Shown one piece after another: positions 40,895 through 50,342 of a stretch of 64,000 bases of DNA. A program made the position numbers and the translations under genes. The notes below the pieces were generated by a model. The model was given only the letters and a program-made list of their open reading frames with translations. It ran no database searches and had not been told where the DNA came from. Within the stretch, counting starts at the first letter, position 1. Every line of letters starts with the position of its first letter. The stretch comes from Flavobacteriaceae bacterium CRH (GTDB lineage Bacteria > Bacteroidota > Bacteroidia > Flavobacteriales > Flavobacteriaceae), in NCBI GenBank assembly GCA_001507425.1, contig LMAJ01000005.1:1-64000 (forward strand), read 5' to 3'.

Positions 40895-43075
40895 TTATTC
40901 TGCTCTTCTTAAAAAATGAAAATCAAGTTGTTTTTTAACTAAATCCGCATTTTTTACCTTAACGTAAATTTCATCTCCTAATTGCAAAATGCTGTTTGAA
41001 GTAGCTCCAACTAAAGCATATTGTTTTTCATCGAAAGTATAATAATCATCTTTTATTTCTCTGATTCTTACCATTCCTTCGCATTTGTTAGAAACGATTT
41101 CAACATAAATTCCCCATTCAGTAACACCGGAAATAACACCCAGAAATTCTTCGTCCTGATGATCCTGCATGTATTTAACCTGCATGTATTTAATACTATC
41201 TCGCTCAGCATTGGTTGCTAAACTTTCCATATTCGAACAGTGCAAACACTTAGTTTCGTAAACTTCTTCGTCTACAGATTTTCCTGCATCTAAATAATAC
41301 TGTAGCAAACGGTGTACCATAACGTCAGGATAACGACGAATTGGCGAAGTAAAATGACTGTAATAATCAAAAGCTAAACCGTAATGACCAATGTTTTCTG
41401 TCGAATATTTGGCTTTACTCATACTTCTAATAGCAAGAGTATCAATTAAGTTTTGTTCTTTTTTACCGTTTACTTCTTCCATCAATGCATTCAAAGACTT
41501 AGAAATATCACCTTTGTTACGGAAATCTATTTTATAGCCAAACTTAGCAATTACGGTTTGCATCGCAATTAATTTATCTTCGTTTGGTTCATCGTGAATT
41601 CTGTAAATGAATGTTTTCTTTTGTTTTCCAATATATTCAGCCACTTTTCTATTGGCTAAAAGCATGAACTCTTCAATTAAATGATTGGCATCTTTTGAAA
41701 CTTTAAAGTAAACTCCTTCTGGTTCTCCTTGTTCGTCTAAGTTGAATTTTACTTCTACTTTATCAAAAGAAATAGCGCCATTAGCCATTCTTTTCTTTCT
41801 CAAAATCTTTGCTAATTCATCTAATTTTAAAGTAGCCTGAGTAATTTCATCTGAAACAACATAAGATTCTCCGGTAATTGAAACATCAACTGGAATTGTA
41901 TTATCTTTTGTTTCAATAATATACTGAGCTTCTTCATAAGCAAATCGCTGATCTGAATAAATTACTGTTCTGCCAAACCATTGGTTAATAACTTGTGCAT
42001 TCTCTGAAACTTCAAAAATGGCAGAGAACGTATATTTCTCTTCATTCGGACGTAATGAACATGCAAAATTAGACAACACTTCCGGAAGCATTGGCACTAC
42101 TCGATCTACTAAATAAACTGAAGTTGCTCTTTGATACGCTTCGTCATCCAGGATTGTTCCTTCTTCTAAATAATAAGAAACATCGGCAATATGAATTCCA
42201 ATTTCGTAATTTCCGTTCTCTAACTTTTTGAAAGACAACGCATCATCAAAATCTTTTGCATCTTTTGGATCTATCGTAAACGTAAGTGTATCACGCATAT
42301 CACGACGTTTTGCAATCTCAGATTCCTGAATTGAGGTATCTATTTTTTGTGCAAAAACCTCTACTTCTACCGGAAAATCTGATGGTAAACCGTATTCGGC
42401 AAGAATAGCATGAATTTCTGTATTGTGTTCTCCTGGTTTTCCTAAAACTTTAATCACAGATCCAAAAGGACTGTCAGCTCTTTTTGGCCAGTCTTCAATG
42501 GTAACCAAAACGACATCACCATTTTCTGCCTCGCCAAACTTGTCTTTCGGAATAAAAATATCCGTATACATTTTAGGGTTTGCCGTAGAAACAAAAGCAA
42601 AATTGGGCTGAATATCAATTACTCCAACAAACTCTGTTTTGTTTCTTTCTATAACTTCAATTACTTCACCTTCAGGTCTTTTTCCTTTTCTTCTGTTATA
42701 AACGTAAACTTTTACTTTGTCTTTGTCCAACGCACGATTCAAATTATTGGTCGGAATAAAAACATCTTCAGTAAAATCAGGACAAATAAAATAGGCCGTT
42801 TTTCTACTCGTCATATCAATTGTTCCTTCATAATAATCCTGACTCACCGCTTTTACTAAATATTTGCCAGGTTCAGTTTCAATAATCTTTTTTGAAGCAG
42901 CCAGAATTTTTAAATCTTTAATAATCTGGTTTCTGCTTTTTGTATCATCAAGTTCAAGCTTTGCTCCTATCTGTTTATAATTGAATGCTTTATTAGGACT
43001 TTGCGATAAAATTTTTACTATTTTGCTTGAGAAATCTTTCTCGTTTTTTATCGGCTTTCTAATTTTCTTACTCAT
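40895..43075 (-). CDS. rnr: Ribonuclease R
   Basis: Starting at ATG 43075 gives 726 residues; the frame extends a further 20 codons upstream that read non-coding sequence and were dropped. The N-terminal winged-helix part (V-K-I-L-S-Q-S-P-N-K-A) is followed by cold-shock folds, the RNB catalytic signature D-P-K-D-A-K-D-F-D-D-A-L near 265-276 (metal-binding Asp residues), and Y-S-H-F-T-S-P-I-R-R-Y-P-D near 560. The C-terminal S1 domain is about 625-715. It is a 3'-5' exoribonuclease for structured RNA. It is divergent from a DUF2007 gene. Confidence 0.93.
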   Translation of the reverse strand: MSKKIRKPIKNEKDFSSKIVKILSQSPNKAFNYKQIGAKLELDDTKSRNQIIKDLKILAASKKIIETEPGKYLVKAVSQDYYEGTIDMTSRKTAYFICPDFTEDVFIPTNNLNRALDKDKVKVYVYNRRKGKRPEGEVIEVIERNKTEFVGVIDIQPNFAFVSTANPKMYTDIFIPKDKFGEAENGDVVLVTIEDWPKRADSPFGSVIKVLGKPGEHNTEIHAILAEYGLPSDFPVEVEVFAQKIDTSIQESEIAKRRDMRDTLTFTIDPKDAKDFDDALSFKKLENGNYEIGIHIADVSYYLEEGTILDDEAYQRATSVYLVDRVVPMLPEVLSNFACSLRPNEEKYTFSAIFEVSENAQVINQWFGRTVIYSDQRFAYEEAQYIIETKDNTIPVDVSITGESYVVSDEITQATLKLDELAKILRKKRMANGAISFDKVEVKFNLDEQGEPEGVYFKVSKDANHLIEEFMLLANRKVAEYIGKQKKTFIYRIHDEPNEDKLIAMQTVIAKFGYKIDFRNKGDISKSLNALMEEVNGKKEQNLIDTLAIRSMSKAKYSTENIGHYGLAFDYYSHFTSPIRRYPDVMVHRLLQYYLDAGKSVDEEVYETKCLHCSNMESLATNAERDSIKYMQVKYMQDHQDEEFLGVISGVTEWGIYVEIVSNKCEGMVRIREIKDDYYTFDEKQYALVGATSNSILQLGDEIYVKVKNADLVKKQLDFHFLRRAE

Positions 43076-43182
43076 AAATCTTTTTCTTAAAAAGTTAAAA
43101 TTACAAATAAGATACCAGATTATAGATTTTAACAAATAAATTATTAAAAAAATAACTTCCTATCTTTACGAAAAGACCCTTT

Positions 43183-43416
43183 ATGGAAAGCTTTAAAACC
43201 ATTGCCGTATTCAATTATCAGCACGAAACCGTAGTTCTGAAACACTTACTGGAACAAGAAGAAATTCCGTATTATTTTGAAAACGAAATGACACTTTCTG
43301 TCGTTCCAATGTATACTTCGGCGCTCGGTGGAATCAAACTTAGAATTCATCCCAACGATTTTGAACAAGTTCAGGAAATTCTTGACAATCTTAATAATCC
43401 TCTCAAAATTGTTTAA
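43183..43416 (+). CDS. DUF2007-type small protein
   Basis: 77 residues. The pattern F-K-T-I-A-V-F-N-Y-Q-H-E-T, V-L-K-H-L-L-E-Q-E-E-I-P-Y-Y-F-E-N-E and the C-terminal G-G-I-K-L-R-I-H-P-N-D-F-E-Q-V-Q-E-I-L fit the DUF2007 (putative signal-transducing, PII-like fold) family. A TATCTTTA box at 43161-43168 gives a short leader. Normal length. The function is unknown; a regulatory role is only family annotation. Confidence 0.75.
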   Translation: MESFKTIAVFNYQHETVVLKHLLEQEEIPYYFENEMTLSVVPMYTSALGGIKLRIHPNDFEQVQEILDNLNNPLKIV

Positions 43417-44214
43417 ACCAATCTTTTTTTCAATTTCAAAAAAATAAATTTGCTTTTAAACTTTCAAAGTTGTCAACATATATTAAATACAACAAAAAAG
43501 AAATTTTAAATTTAATTAATTTTTGATGGTTATTATAGTGTGTTAATATGTCGAATAAATTTATTTTTAAATGTATTGAAATGAAGTTTTGCTTACTTAT
43601 ATAGAGTTATCAACATACTTATATTTTGCTAAATGATTAATTTATAAGACTTTTTGTATTTTAATTAACAACGGTTAACAACCAAAAATCAATTCATTTT
43701 GTAGATAAGTTCATATGTTGATTTTTGTTGAAAATGGCATTTTTGATATTGATAACTTTTCTAAAAATTCATGAAAGTTTATTAGGTTTTTTCATTCCGG
43801 TTTTGGATTAGGTTTTTTTTCGACACAACCAAAAAAAACTTCTAATTTTCTATCTTAACTTATCAACAAATAATGTTAATTTAAAGTTAACTGAATATCA
43901 ACGAATTAGGTTTTGGTATTAACATTCTAAAATTTTAACAATTACTTAAAACATTCTCAATTGATTTACAGATAATTACAACTTATTAAAATTGTTAATA
44001 ACGTATAAGATTTTGATATGAAGAGAGTTATAAATTCAGGTTCTTTTGTCGCGAATTACACCAATATTTACAAATTGTATTCATTTGTTAAATTGTCTTT
44101 TATAAACTTAAAAAGAATAAATAAGTGCAATTCGTCTCTAACTTTTTTTTAAAACATACAAACGTAAGAGATTCTTTGGCTAAATTTGCAATACACAACT
44201 TAATAGTATATAAA
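43417..44214. other. AT-rich gene-free region with DnaA-box-like words
   Basis: About 800 bp with no supported gene. It holds ttatcaaca at 43607-43615 and 43860-43868, ttgtcaaca at 43470-43478, and tattgataa (reverse of ttatcaata) at 43747-43755, each near the TTATCCACA DnaA box. Interspersed gttaacaac and gttaataac words add AT-rich character. It may be an origin or simply the long leader of rpiB. Confidence 0.4.
44181..44188 (+). promoter_or_regulatory. rpiB -7 box
   Basis: TAAATTTG, a match to TAnnTTTG, 26 nt before the chosen rpiB ATG at 44215. Its position argues against the longer upstream start. Confidence 0.55.
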
Positions 44215-44646
44215 ATGAAAATTTCGATAGGAAACGACCACGCTGGACCAGATTATAAAAAAGCAATTGTTGCAATGCTAAAAGCAAAAGGATATGAAGT
44301 AACTAATTACGGAACAGACTCAGAAGACTCTGTAGATTATCCTGACTATGGTCATCCGGTTGCGAATGATATATCTGAAGGTAAGGCTGATTTTGGAATC
44401 GTTATCTGCGGAAGCGGAAACGGAATTGCAATGACGGTTAATAAACACCCAAAAGTAAGAGCTGGTTTATGTTGGACTAAAGAAATCGCCTATTTAACAC
44501 GTTTGCATAACGATGCTAATATTGTGAGTATTCCGGCGCGTTTTACATCGATTCCGCAAGCGGTAGAAATTGTTGAAACCTTTTTAACTACTGCTTTTGA
44601 AGGCGGAAGACACCAAAACAGAGTGAACAAAATCGCTTGTCAATAA
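44215..44646 (+). CDS. rpiB: Ribose-5-phosphate isomerase B
   Basis: From ATG 44215 the protein is 143 residues, the family length. The upstream 30 codons of the frame precede the promoter and were rejected. M-K-I-S-I-G-N-D-H-A-G at 1-11 carries the conserved Asp-His; the active-site Cys lies in V-I-C-G-S-G-N-G near 63-70; and W-T-K-E-I-A-Y-L-T-R-L-H-N-D-A-N completes the active site. It interconverts ribulose-5-P and ribose-5-P in the pentose phosphate pathway. It is followed 7 nt later by the CDF exporter gene. Confidence 0.93.
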   Translation: MKISIGNDHAGPDYKKAIVAMLKAKGYEVTNYGTDSEDSVDYPDYGHPVANDISEGKADFGIVICGSGNGIAMTVNKHPKVRAGLCWTKEIAYLTRLHNDANIVSIPARFTSIPQAVEIVETFLTTAFEGGRHQNRVNKIACQ

Positions 44647-44653
44647 ATAAAAA

Positions 44654-45577
44654 ATGGGCCACAACCACAATCATAGCCATCATCACGGACATTCTCACGA
44701 AGTAACAGGAAAAAATTTATCAATTTCGATTGTTTTGAATATTGGTATTACTGTTGCGCAAATTATTGGCGGATTTATATCAGGAAGTTTATCCTTATTA
44801 TCTGATGCGCTGCATAATTTTAGTGATGTTATTTCTTTGATTTTAAGTTATGTGGCGCACAAATTGGCCAAAAAAAAACCGAACTCTTCGAGTACGTTTG
44901 GTTATAAGCGGGCCGAAATTCTTGCCGCATTTATAAATGCGGCAACTTTAATTATAGTTGCTATTTTCCTGATTTATGAAGCCATTGTTCGATTTTCAGA
45001 ACCGGTTGTTATTAGTTCTAATCTCGTTATCTGGTTATCGATTTTAGGAATTGCCTTTAACGGATTCTCGGCTTTGATTATAAAAAAAGATGCAGATCAT
45101 AACTTAAATATGCGATCTGCTTATTTGCATCTTTTTACAGATATGATGGCGTCTGTCGCTGTTTTGGCTGGCGGATTTTTAATGAAATATTTCCAGTGGT
45201 TTTGGGTTGATAGTGTAGTTACTTTAGGTATCGCGATTTATTTAATTTTCATGAGTTTTGATTTATTAAAATCGTCTACAAAAATGTTGTTGCTTTTTAC
45301 TCCGGAAGATTTAAACATTGAAGAAATTGCCGAAAAAATTCATAAAGTAACCGGAAATCATCGTTTATATCATATTCATCTTTGGCATTTAAATGATAAT
45401 GAACTTCACTTTGAAGCTCATTTAGATTGTACAGAAAATATTTCGGTTCTGGATTTTAATAAAATTGTTACTGAAATTGAAGAAGTTTTGTTTCATGAAT
45501 TTCATATTAACCATTGTACTATTCAACCGGATTTTGGAAAGACTTGTAATAAAGATTTCATTCTTCAGGACGAATAA
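44654..45577 (+). CDS. CDF-family cation (zinc) exporter, CzcD/ZitB-like
   Basis: 307 residues. The His-rich N-terminus G-H-N-H-N-H-S-H-H-H-G-H-S-H is typical of zinc-binding CDF proteins. Six transmembrane segments contain the two metal sites S-D-A-L-H-N-F-S-D near 53 and H-L-F-T-D-M-M-A-S near 155. The C-terminal cytosolic domain (about 200-300) has E-x-H-L-D-C and F-H-I-N-H-C motifs. It exports divalent metal such as zinc in exchange for protons across the inner membrane. It lies 7 nt after rpiB; metal regulation is not visible. Confidence 0.9.
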   Translation: MGHNHNHSHHHGHSHEVTGKNLSISIVLNIGITVAQIIGGFISGSLSLLSDALHNFSDVISLILSYVAHKLAKKKPNSSSTFGYKRAEILAAFINAATLIIVAIFLIYEAIVRFSEPVVISSNLVIWLSILGIAFNGFSALIIKKDADHNLNMRSAYLHLFTDMMASVAVLAGGFLMKYFQWFWVDSVVTLGIAIYLIFMSFDLLKSSTKMLLLFTPEDLNIEEIAEKIHKVTGNHRLYHIHLWHLNDNELHFEAHLDCTENISVLDFNKIVTEIEEVLFHEFHINHCTIQPDFGKTCNKDFILQDE

Positions 45578-45588
45578 AACCTCTTCTA

Positions 45589-45673
45589 CTGACTGAATTA
45601 ACGTTAATTGGATTAAATAACTGACTGAATTAATGTTAATTCAGTCAATGTACTGACTGAATTAATATTTTTT
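45589..45673 (+). promoter_or_regulatory. Three operator-like direct repeats at 32-bp period
   Basis: ctgactgaattaacgttaat at 45589, ctgactgaattaatgttaat at 45621 and ctgactgaattaatattttt at 45653 start exactly 32 bp apart. The middle copy forms a palindrome gactgaattaatgttaattc. The third copy ends just before the -7 box at 45677, where a -33 element should lie, so it is well placed to control the ATPase gene. Confidence 0.65.
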
Positions 45674-45676
45674 AAT

Positions 45677-45684
45677 TATATTTG
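45677..45684 (+). promoter_or_regulatory. -7 box of the DUF4143 ATPase gene
   Basis: TATATTTG, 24 nt before the ATG at 45709. The upstream TTG at 45682 overlaps this box and is not a plausible start. Confidence 0.6.
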
Positions 45685-45708
45685 TATTCTAATTTTAAGT
45701 CAATTAGT

Positions 45709-46851
45709 ATGAAAAATTATTTAAAAAGATCTGTAATTCAGGAATTTAAAAATAAGATTCAACCTAATAAAGTACTAATTTTATTAGGAGCCCGCCGTGT
45801 TGGTAAAACAGAGTTAATAAAAAACTATTTAGCAGATATTCCATCCGAAAGTTATTTACAACTTAACGGTGAAGATATCAATGATATAAACTTACTGAAA
45901 GAACGCTCTGTTAATAATTATAAAAGACTTTTAACTGGCATTGATTTATTAGTAATCGACGAAGCTCAAAACATTCCAGAAATTGGTTTAATTCTTAAAT
46001 TAATTGTAGATACGATAGATAACATTAAAGTTATTGCAACGGGTTCATCTATGTTTGATTTAAGCAATAAATTGGGCGAGCCTTTAGTGGGTAGAAAAAA
46101 TACTCTTTATTTATTTCCATTGGCACAAATGGAATTTTCATCAATTGAAAATTATAAACAAACGCTTGAAAATTTAGAAGAAAGGTTACTTTTTGGAGGA
46201 TATCCAGAACTCATTCAATATGATGGTTGGCAAGAAAAAAAGGATTATCTTTTTGAAATTGTCAATTCCTATTTATTAAAAGATATTTTAGTTTTTGAAG
46301 GTATAAAACATGCAGATAAAATTTATGATTTGTTGCGATTAGTAGCCTATCAAATAGGTAAAGAGGTTTCTGTACAAGAACTTGCAAATCAATTACAGTT
46401 GTCAAAGAATACGGTTGTAAACTATCTGGATTTACTTTCAAAAGTATTTATCCTTTTTAAAGTTGAAGGGTTTAGTAGAAATTTGCGAAAAGAAATTGTA
46501 AAATCAAGCAGATGGTATTTTTATGATAACGGAATTAGAAATGCTATCATTAATAATTTTAATTCAATCAATTCAAGAAATGATGTTGGAGATTTATGGG
46601 AGAATTATTTAGCGTATGAACGAATTAAAAAACAAAATTATCAGAAGATAAAATCCAATAATTATTTCTGGAGGACTTATGATCAACAAGAAATGGATTG
46701 GTTAGAAGAAATAGCAGACAAGCTTGAAGGATTTGAATTTAAATGGAATGAAAATAAAAAAGCAAAAATTCCGACGGCATTCGCAAAAGCATATCCCGAA
46801 GCTAATTTCATGGTTATTAATAAAAGCAATTATTTAGATTTTATTGTTTAA
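45709..46851 (+). CDS. DUF4143-type AAA ATPase
   Basis: 380 residues from ATG 45709. Walker A is L-L-G-A-R-R-V-G-K-T-E near 27-37, Walker B L-L-V-I-D-E-A-Q-N near 82, sensor V-I-A-T-G-S-S near 108. A winged-helix part follows near 240 (V-S-V-Q-E-L-A-N-Q-L-Q-L-S-K-N-T-V). The C-terminal DUF4143 domain is about 270-380 with W-R-T-Y-D-Q-Q-E-M-D-W, a nuclease-like D-W motif. This architecture is common in bacteria, but its role is unknown; defence or regulatory functions have been proposed. It has a neat operator-promoter region and ends overlapping the convergent DUF1294 gene by 18 nt. Confidence 0.82.
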   Translation: MKNYLKRSVIQEFKNKIQPNKVLILLGARRVGKTELIKNYLADIPSESYLQLNGEDINDINLLKERSVNNYKRLLTGIDLLVIDEAQNIPEIGLILKLIVDTIDNIKVIATGSSMFDLSNKLGEPLVGRKNTLYLFPLAQMEFSSIENYKQTLENLEERLLFGGYPELIQYDGWQEKKDYLFEIVNSYLLKDILVFEGIKHADKIYDLLRLVAYQIGKEVSVQELANQLQLSKNTVVNYLDLLSKVFILFKVEGFSRNLRKEIVKSSRWYFYDNGIRNAIINNFNSINSRNDVGDLWENYLAYERIKKQNYQKIKSNNYFWRTYDQQEMDWLEEIADKLEGFEFKWNENKKAKIPTAFAKAYPEANFMVINKSNYLDFIV

Positions 46852-47103
46852 TCCGGCAATCACCAATACAATCTGAATTAAAAAAATCACAGAAAACTTC
46901 GTAATAAAAGATGTTTTACTCGTTTTATGTTTAAAAAGAAGCATTGCCAGTAATAAACCCAAAGACCCACCAATCGCGGCTAAAAGAAAAAGTGTATTTT
47001 CCGGAATTCGGCGTTTATGTTTGACGGCCAAATATTTATCGTAACCGGCTAATATAAAAGCAACACCATTTATAACGAAAAAAGATATTAATAAAACTTT
47101 CAT
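46834..47103 (-). CDS. DUF1294-type small membrane protein
   Basis: 89 residues. Three transmembrane helices (about 3-22, 37-60, 68-86), with the short loop Y-D-K-Y-L-A-V-K-H-K-R-R-I-P-E near 22-36 that is conserved in DUF1294. Normal length. The function is unknown. Its 3' end overlaps the convergent ATPase gene by 18 nt. Confidence 0.8.
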   Translation of the reverse strand: MKVLLISFFVINGVAFILAGYDKYLAVKHKRRIPENTLFLLAAIGGSLGLLLAMLLFKHKTSKTSFITKFSVIFLIQIVLVIAGLNNKI

Positions 47104-47181
47104 TGGCTTAAAAATTCAAACAAAGATATTACTTTGGTTCTGTGGTAAAAATAAAAAAGAATAATGTAATTCATAATTAAA

Positions 47182-48000
47182 ATGAGTCCGGTACAATTGT
47201 TTGAACAAAAAAAAGTAAGAAGTCATTATGATGCTGAAAATGAAATTTGGTATTTCTCAGTAATTGACGTGATTGATATTTTAACAGGAACAGATAGACC
47301 TAGAAAATATTGGGGAGATTTGAAAGCGAAACTTTTAAAAGAAGGAAGTGAAGTGTCCGATAAAATCGGACAGTTGAAAATGCAAGCATCAGATGGAAAA
47401 CAGAGAATGACAGATGTGGCTGATACGGAACAACTTTTACGTTTAATTCAATCTATTCCTTCTCCAAAAGCAGAACCTTTTAAACAATGGCTCGCTAAAG
47501 TGGGTTATGAAAGAATACAGGAATTGGCAGATCCGGCTCAAAGTTTAGATCGCGCTCGTGAAAATTGGCAAAATTTAGGAAGAAGCGAGAAATGGATTCA
47601 GCAAAGAATGACCGGGCAGGAGACGCGCAATAAATTGACTGATTATTGGAAAGAATCCGGCGTAGAAAAAAAGGATGAGTTTGCGATGCTTACCAATATT
47701 ATTCATCAGGAATGGACCGGATTATCTGTCAAGAAACACAAAGAGGTAAAAGGATTAGAATCTCAAAATTTGAGAGATCACATGTCGGAAGCAGAATTAA
47801 TTTTTACAGCTTTGGCAGAACTTTCAACCAGACAAATTGCAGAAAGTGATGAAGCAAAAGGACTTTTAGAAAATGCTAAGGCAAGTAGAAAAGGAGGAGC
47901 TATTGCAAAAAATGCCCGATTAGCTTTGGAAGACAAAACAGGTAAAAGTGTAGTAACAGGAGAAAACTTCTTACCTCCTGCCCAAAAAAAAATGGAGTAA
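47182..48000 (+). CDS. Bro-N / DinD-like DNA-binding protein
   Basis: 272 residues. The N-terminal Bro-N pattern L-F-E-Q-K-K-V-R-S-H-Y-D-A-E-N-E-I-W-Y-F-S-V-type stretch, with V-I-D-I-L near 29 and A-D-T-E-Q-L-L-R-L near 80, resembles phage antirepressor and DNA-damage-inducible DinD-like proteins. The C-terminal half (R-E-N-W-Q-N-L-G-R-S-E-K, I-I-H-Q-E-W-T-G-L) is the DinD-type extension. No phage genes are nearby, so it appears to be a chromosomal gene. It may respond to DNA damage (inference); the neighbouring genes do not help. Confidence 0.75.
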   Translation: MSPVQLFEQKKVRSHYDAENEIWYFSVIDVIDILTGTDRPRKYWGDLKAKLLKEGSEVSDKIGQLKMQASDGKQRMTDVADTEQLLRLIQSIPSPKAEPFKQWLAKVGYERIQELADPAQSLDRARENWQNLGRSEKWIQQRMTGQETRNKLTDYWKESGVEKKDEFAMLTNIIHQEWTGLSVKKHKEVKGLESQNLRDHMSEAELIFTALAELSTRQIAESDEAKGLLENAKASRKGGAIAKNARLALEDKTGKSVVTGENFLPPAQKKME

Positions 48001-48122
48001 ATTTAGAACTCAAATGTTATAAAGATTTATTTTAATTTTAACCCATCTAAAAAATAATATAAGTAAAAAAATTGCAAAAATTGTAAAACACTTTGCATCT
48101 TTGTGATCCAAATAAAAGAAGA

Positions 48123-50246
48123 ATGACTAATATTCAATTCATTGCCAAGACTGTTCAGACAGCAGCGATTAACATTCAAAAAACGGTACAACTGTTAGAA
48201 GAAGATTGTACGATTCCGTTTATTTCCCGTTACCGAAAAGATACTACGGGAAATCTTGACGAAGTTCAAATTGAACAAATTGCCAAACTTCAAAAAGAAT
48301 ACGAAACGATTGTAAAACGTAAAGAAGCCGTTCTTAAATCAATTGAAGAACAAAAATCACTTACGCCGGAATTGAAACAAAAAATCGAGCAAAGTTTTGA
48401 TTTACAAGAAATCGAAGATTTTTACCTTCCTTATAAAAAGAAGAAAAAAACAAAAGCAGATGTAGCGCGCGAATTTGGTTTAGAACCTTTAGCAAAAATT
48501 ATCATGTCTGAAAATGATGTTGATGTCGATTTTATTTCGACTCAATATCTAAATGAAAATGTCATTAATGAAGAAGCTGCAATGCAAGGCGCCCGCGATA
48601 TTGTTGCCGAGTGGATTAACGAAAATATTTATGTTCGTAAGCAATTAAGACGATTGTTTCAACGAAAAGCAACGATTGGAACTAAAGTCGTAAAAAAGAA
48701 AAGCGAAGAAGAAGGAGCTCAAAAATTCAGTCAGTATTTTGATTGGGAAGAACCTTTGACAAAAGCGCCTTCGCACCGTTTATTAGCCATGCTTCGTGCA
48801 GAAAACGAAGGATTTGTGAAAATGAAAGTTGATGTTGATATCGACGAAGCTTATGATGTAATTGATGAAATTATCATTAAAAAACAAAATAGTACAACCG
48901 CGCATTTGCAGTTAGCAATTGAAGACAGTTATAAACGATTATTGAATCCGGCGATTGGAAATGAAACGTTGCAAGAAGCAAAAGCAAAAGCGGATCAAAA
49001 CTCTATTCAGGTTTTTGCCAACAATTTAGGGCAGCTATTATTGGCGCCGCCATTAGGCGAAAAACGTATCTTGGCAATCGATCCAGGATTTAGAAGCGGT
49101 TGTAAAGTAGTTTGTTTAGACGAAAAAGGCGATTTATTATACAACGAAACGATTTATCCGCACGCGCCTCAAAATGAGGAAGCAATGGCGATAAAAAAAA
49201 TTCGTTCGATGGTAAACGCTTATCAAATTGATGCCATTTCTATCGGAAACGGAACCGCTTCAAGAGAAACAGAATTTTTCATAAAAAAAATCGCGTTCGA
49301 CAAACCGCTGCAGGTTTTCATAGTTTCTGAGGCTGGAGCTTCGGTTTATTCGGCTTCAAAAATTGCGCGTGAAGAATTTCCAAATTACGATGTTACAGTT
49401 CGTGGTTCGGTTTCTATCGGAAGACGACTTTCAGATCCTTTGGCCGAATTGGTAAAAATCGATCCGAAAGCTATTGGCGTAGGCCAATATCAACATGACG
49501 TTGATCAAACGAAATTAAAAGAAGAATTAGATAATACGGTAATTCGTTGCGTGAACTCGGTTGGAATCAATATTAACACGGCGAGTAAACATTTACTAAG
49601 TTATGTGAGTGGAATAGGAGAAAAATTAGCTGAAAATATTGTTCAATACCGTTCAGAAAATGGTCCTTTTGAAGACCGAAAACAGCTAAAAAAAGTGCCT
49701 CGCCTAGGCGAGAAGGCTTATCAACAGGGTGCAGCTTTTATCCGAATTTCAAATGCGAAAAATCCGTTGGATAATTCTGCGGTTCATCCGGAAGCTTATC
49801 CGGTTGTAGAGAAAATGGCAAAAGATTTAAAACTTTCGGTAAATGACTTAATTGCAAATAAAGAAAAAACAGCCTTAATTAAAGCCGAAAACTATATTAC
49901 GCCTGAAATTGGTTTACTAACACTGAAAGACATCATAAAAGAGCTTGAAAAGCCCGGATTAGACCCAAGAAAGTCGGCTAAGGTTTTTGAATTTGATGCA
50001 AACGTAAAATCGATTAAAGATTTAAGAACGGGAATGATTTTACCGGGAATCGTAAACAACATTACCAATTTTGGATGTTTCGTTGATATCGGAATCAAAG
50101 AAAGTGGATTAGTTCATATTTCGCAGCTAAAAGCCGGATTTGTGAGCGACGTAAACGAAGTCGTAAAATTACACCAGCACGTTGATGTTAAAGTTACAGA
50201 GGTTGATGAAGACAGAAAGAGAATTCAGTTGACGATGGTTTTATAA
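48123..50246 (+). CDS. tex: Transcription accessory protein Tex
   Basis: 707 residues from ATG 48123; the open frame's first ten codons precede the likely start. The N-terminal helices contain I-P-F-I-S-R-Y-R-K near 31-39. The YqgF-like core has L-A-I-D-P-G-F-R-S-G-C-K near 320, the helix-hairpin-helix V-S-G-I-G-E-K-L-A-E-N-I near 495, and the S1 domain is at the C-terminus (G-M-I-L-P-G-I-V ... F-V-D-I-G near 640-665). Tex binds RNA/DNA and affects transcription and RNA decay. Full length. Standing alone. Confidence 0.93.
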   Translation: MTNIQFIAKTVQTAAINIQKTVQLLEEDCTIPFISRYRKDTTGNLDEVQIEQIAKLQKEYETIVKRKEAVLKSIEEQKSLTPELKQKIEQSFDLQEIEDFYLPYKKKKKTKADVAREFGLEPLAKIIMSENDVDVDFISTQYLNENVINEEAAMQGARDIVAEWINENIYVRKQLRRLFQRKATIGTKVVKKKSEEEGAQKFSQYFDWEEPLTKAPSHRLLAMLRAENEGFVKMKVDVDIDEAYDVIDEIIIKKQNSTTAHLQLAIEDSYKRLLNPAIGNETLQEAKAKADQNSIQVFANNLGQLLLAPPLGEKRILAIDPGFRSGCKVVCLDEKGDLLYNETIYPHAPQNEEAMAIKKIRSMVNAYQIDAISIGNGTASRETEFFIKKIAFDKPLQVFIVSEAGASVYSASKIAREEFPNYDVTVRGSVSIGRRLSDPLAELVKIDPKAIGVGQYQHDVDQTKLKEELDNTVIRCVNSVGININTASKHLLSYVSGIGEKLAENIVQYRSENGPFEDRKQLKKVPRLGEKAYQQGAAFIRISNAKNPLDNSAVHPEAYPVVEKMAKDLKLSVNDLIANKEKTALIKAENYITPEIGLLTLKDIIKELEKPGLDPRKSAKVFEFDANVKSIKDLRTGMILPGIVNNITNFGCFVDIGIKESGLVHISQLKAGFVSDVNEVVKLHQHVDVKVTEVDEDRKRIQLTMVL

Positions 50247-50297
50247 AAAATCCCAAGTTTTTGAAATTCCAAATTCCAAAACTGTACTTATATAATA

Positions 50298-50332
50298 AAA
50301 ACTCCCAAATTACAATTGTAGTTTGGGAGTTT
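50298..50332 (-). terminator. Terminator of the GH8 gene
   Basis: aaactcccaaa/tttgggagttt stem after the minus-strand stop (50343). Confidence 0.85.
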
Positions 50333-50342
50333 CTATTTTAGA

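Noticed and set aside
45589..45673. Short regularly spaced repeats as a mini CRISPR
   Set aside because: Only three copies, 20-bp repeat with 12-bp gaps, no cas genes, and the last copy overlaps a promoter; an operator is a better explanation.
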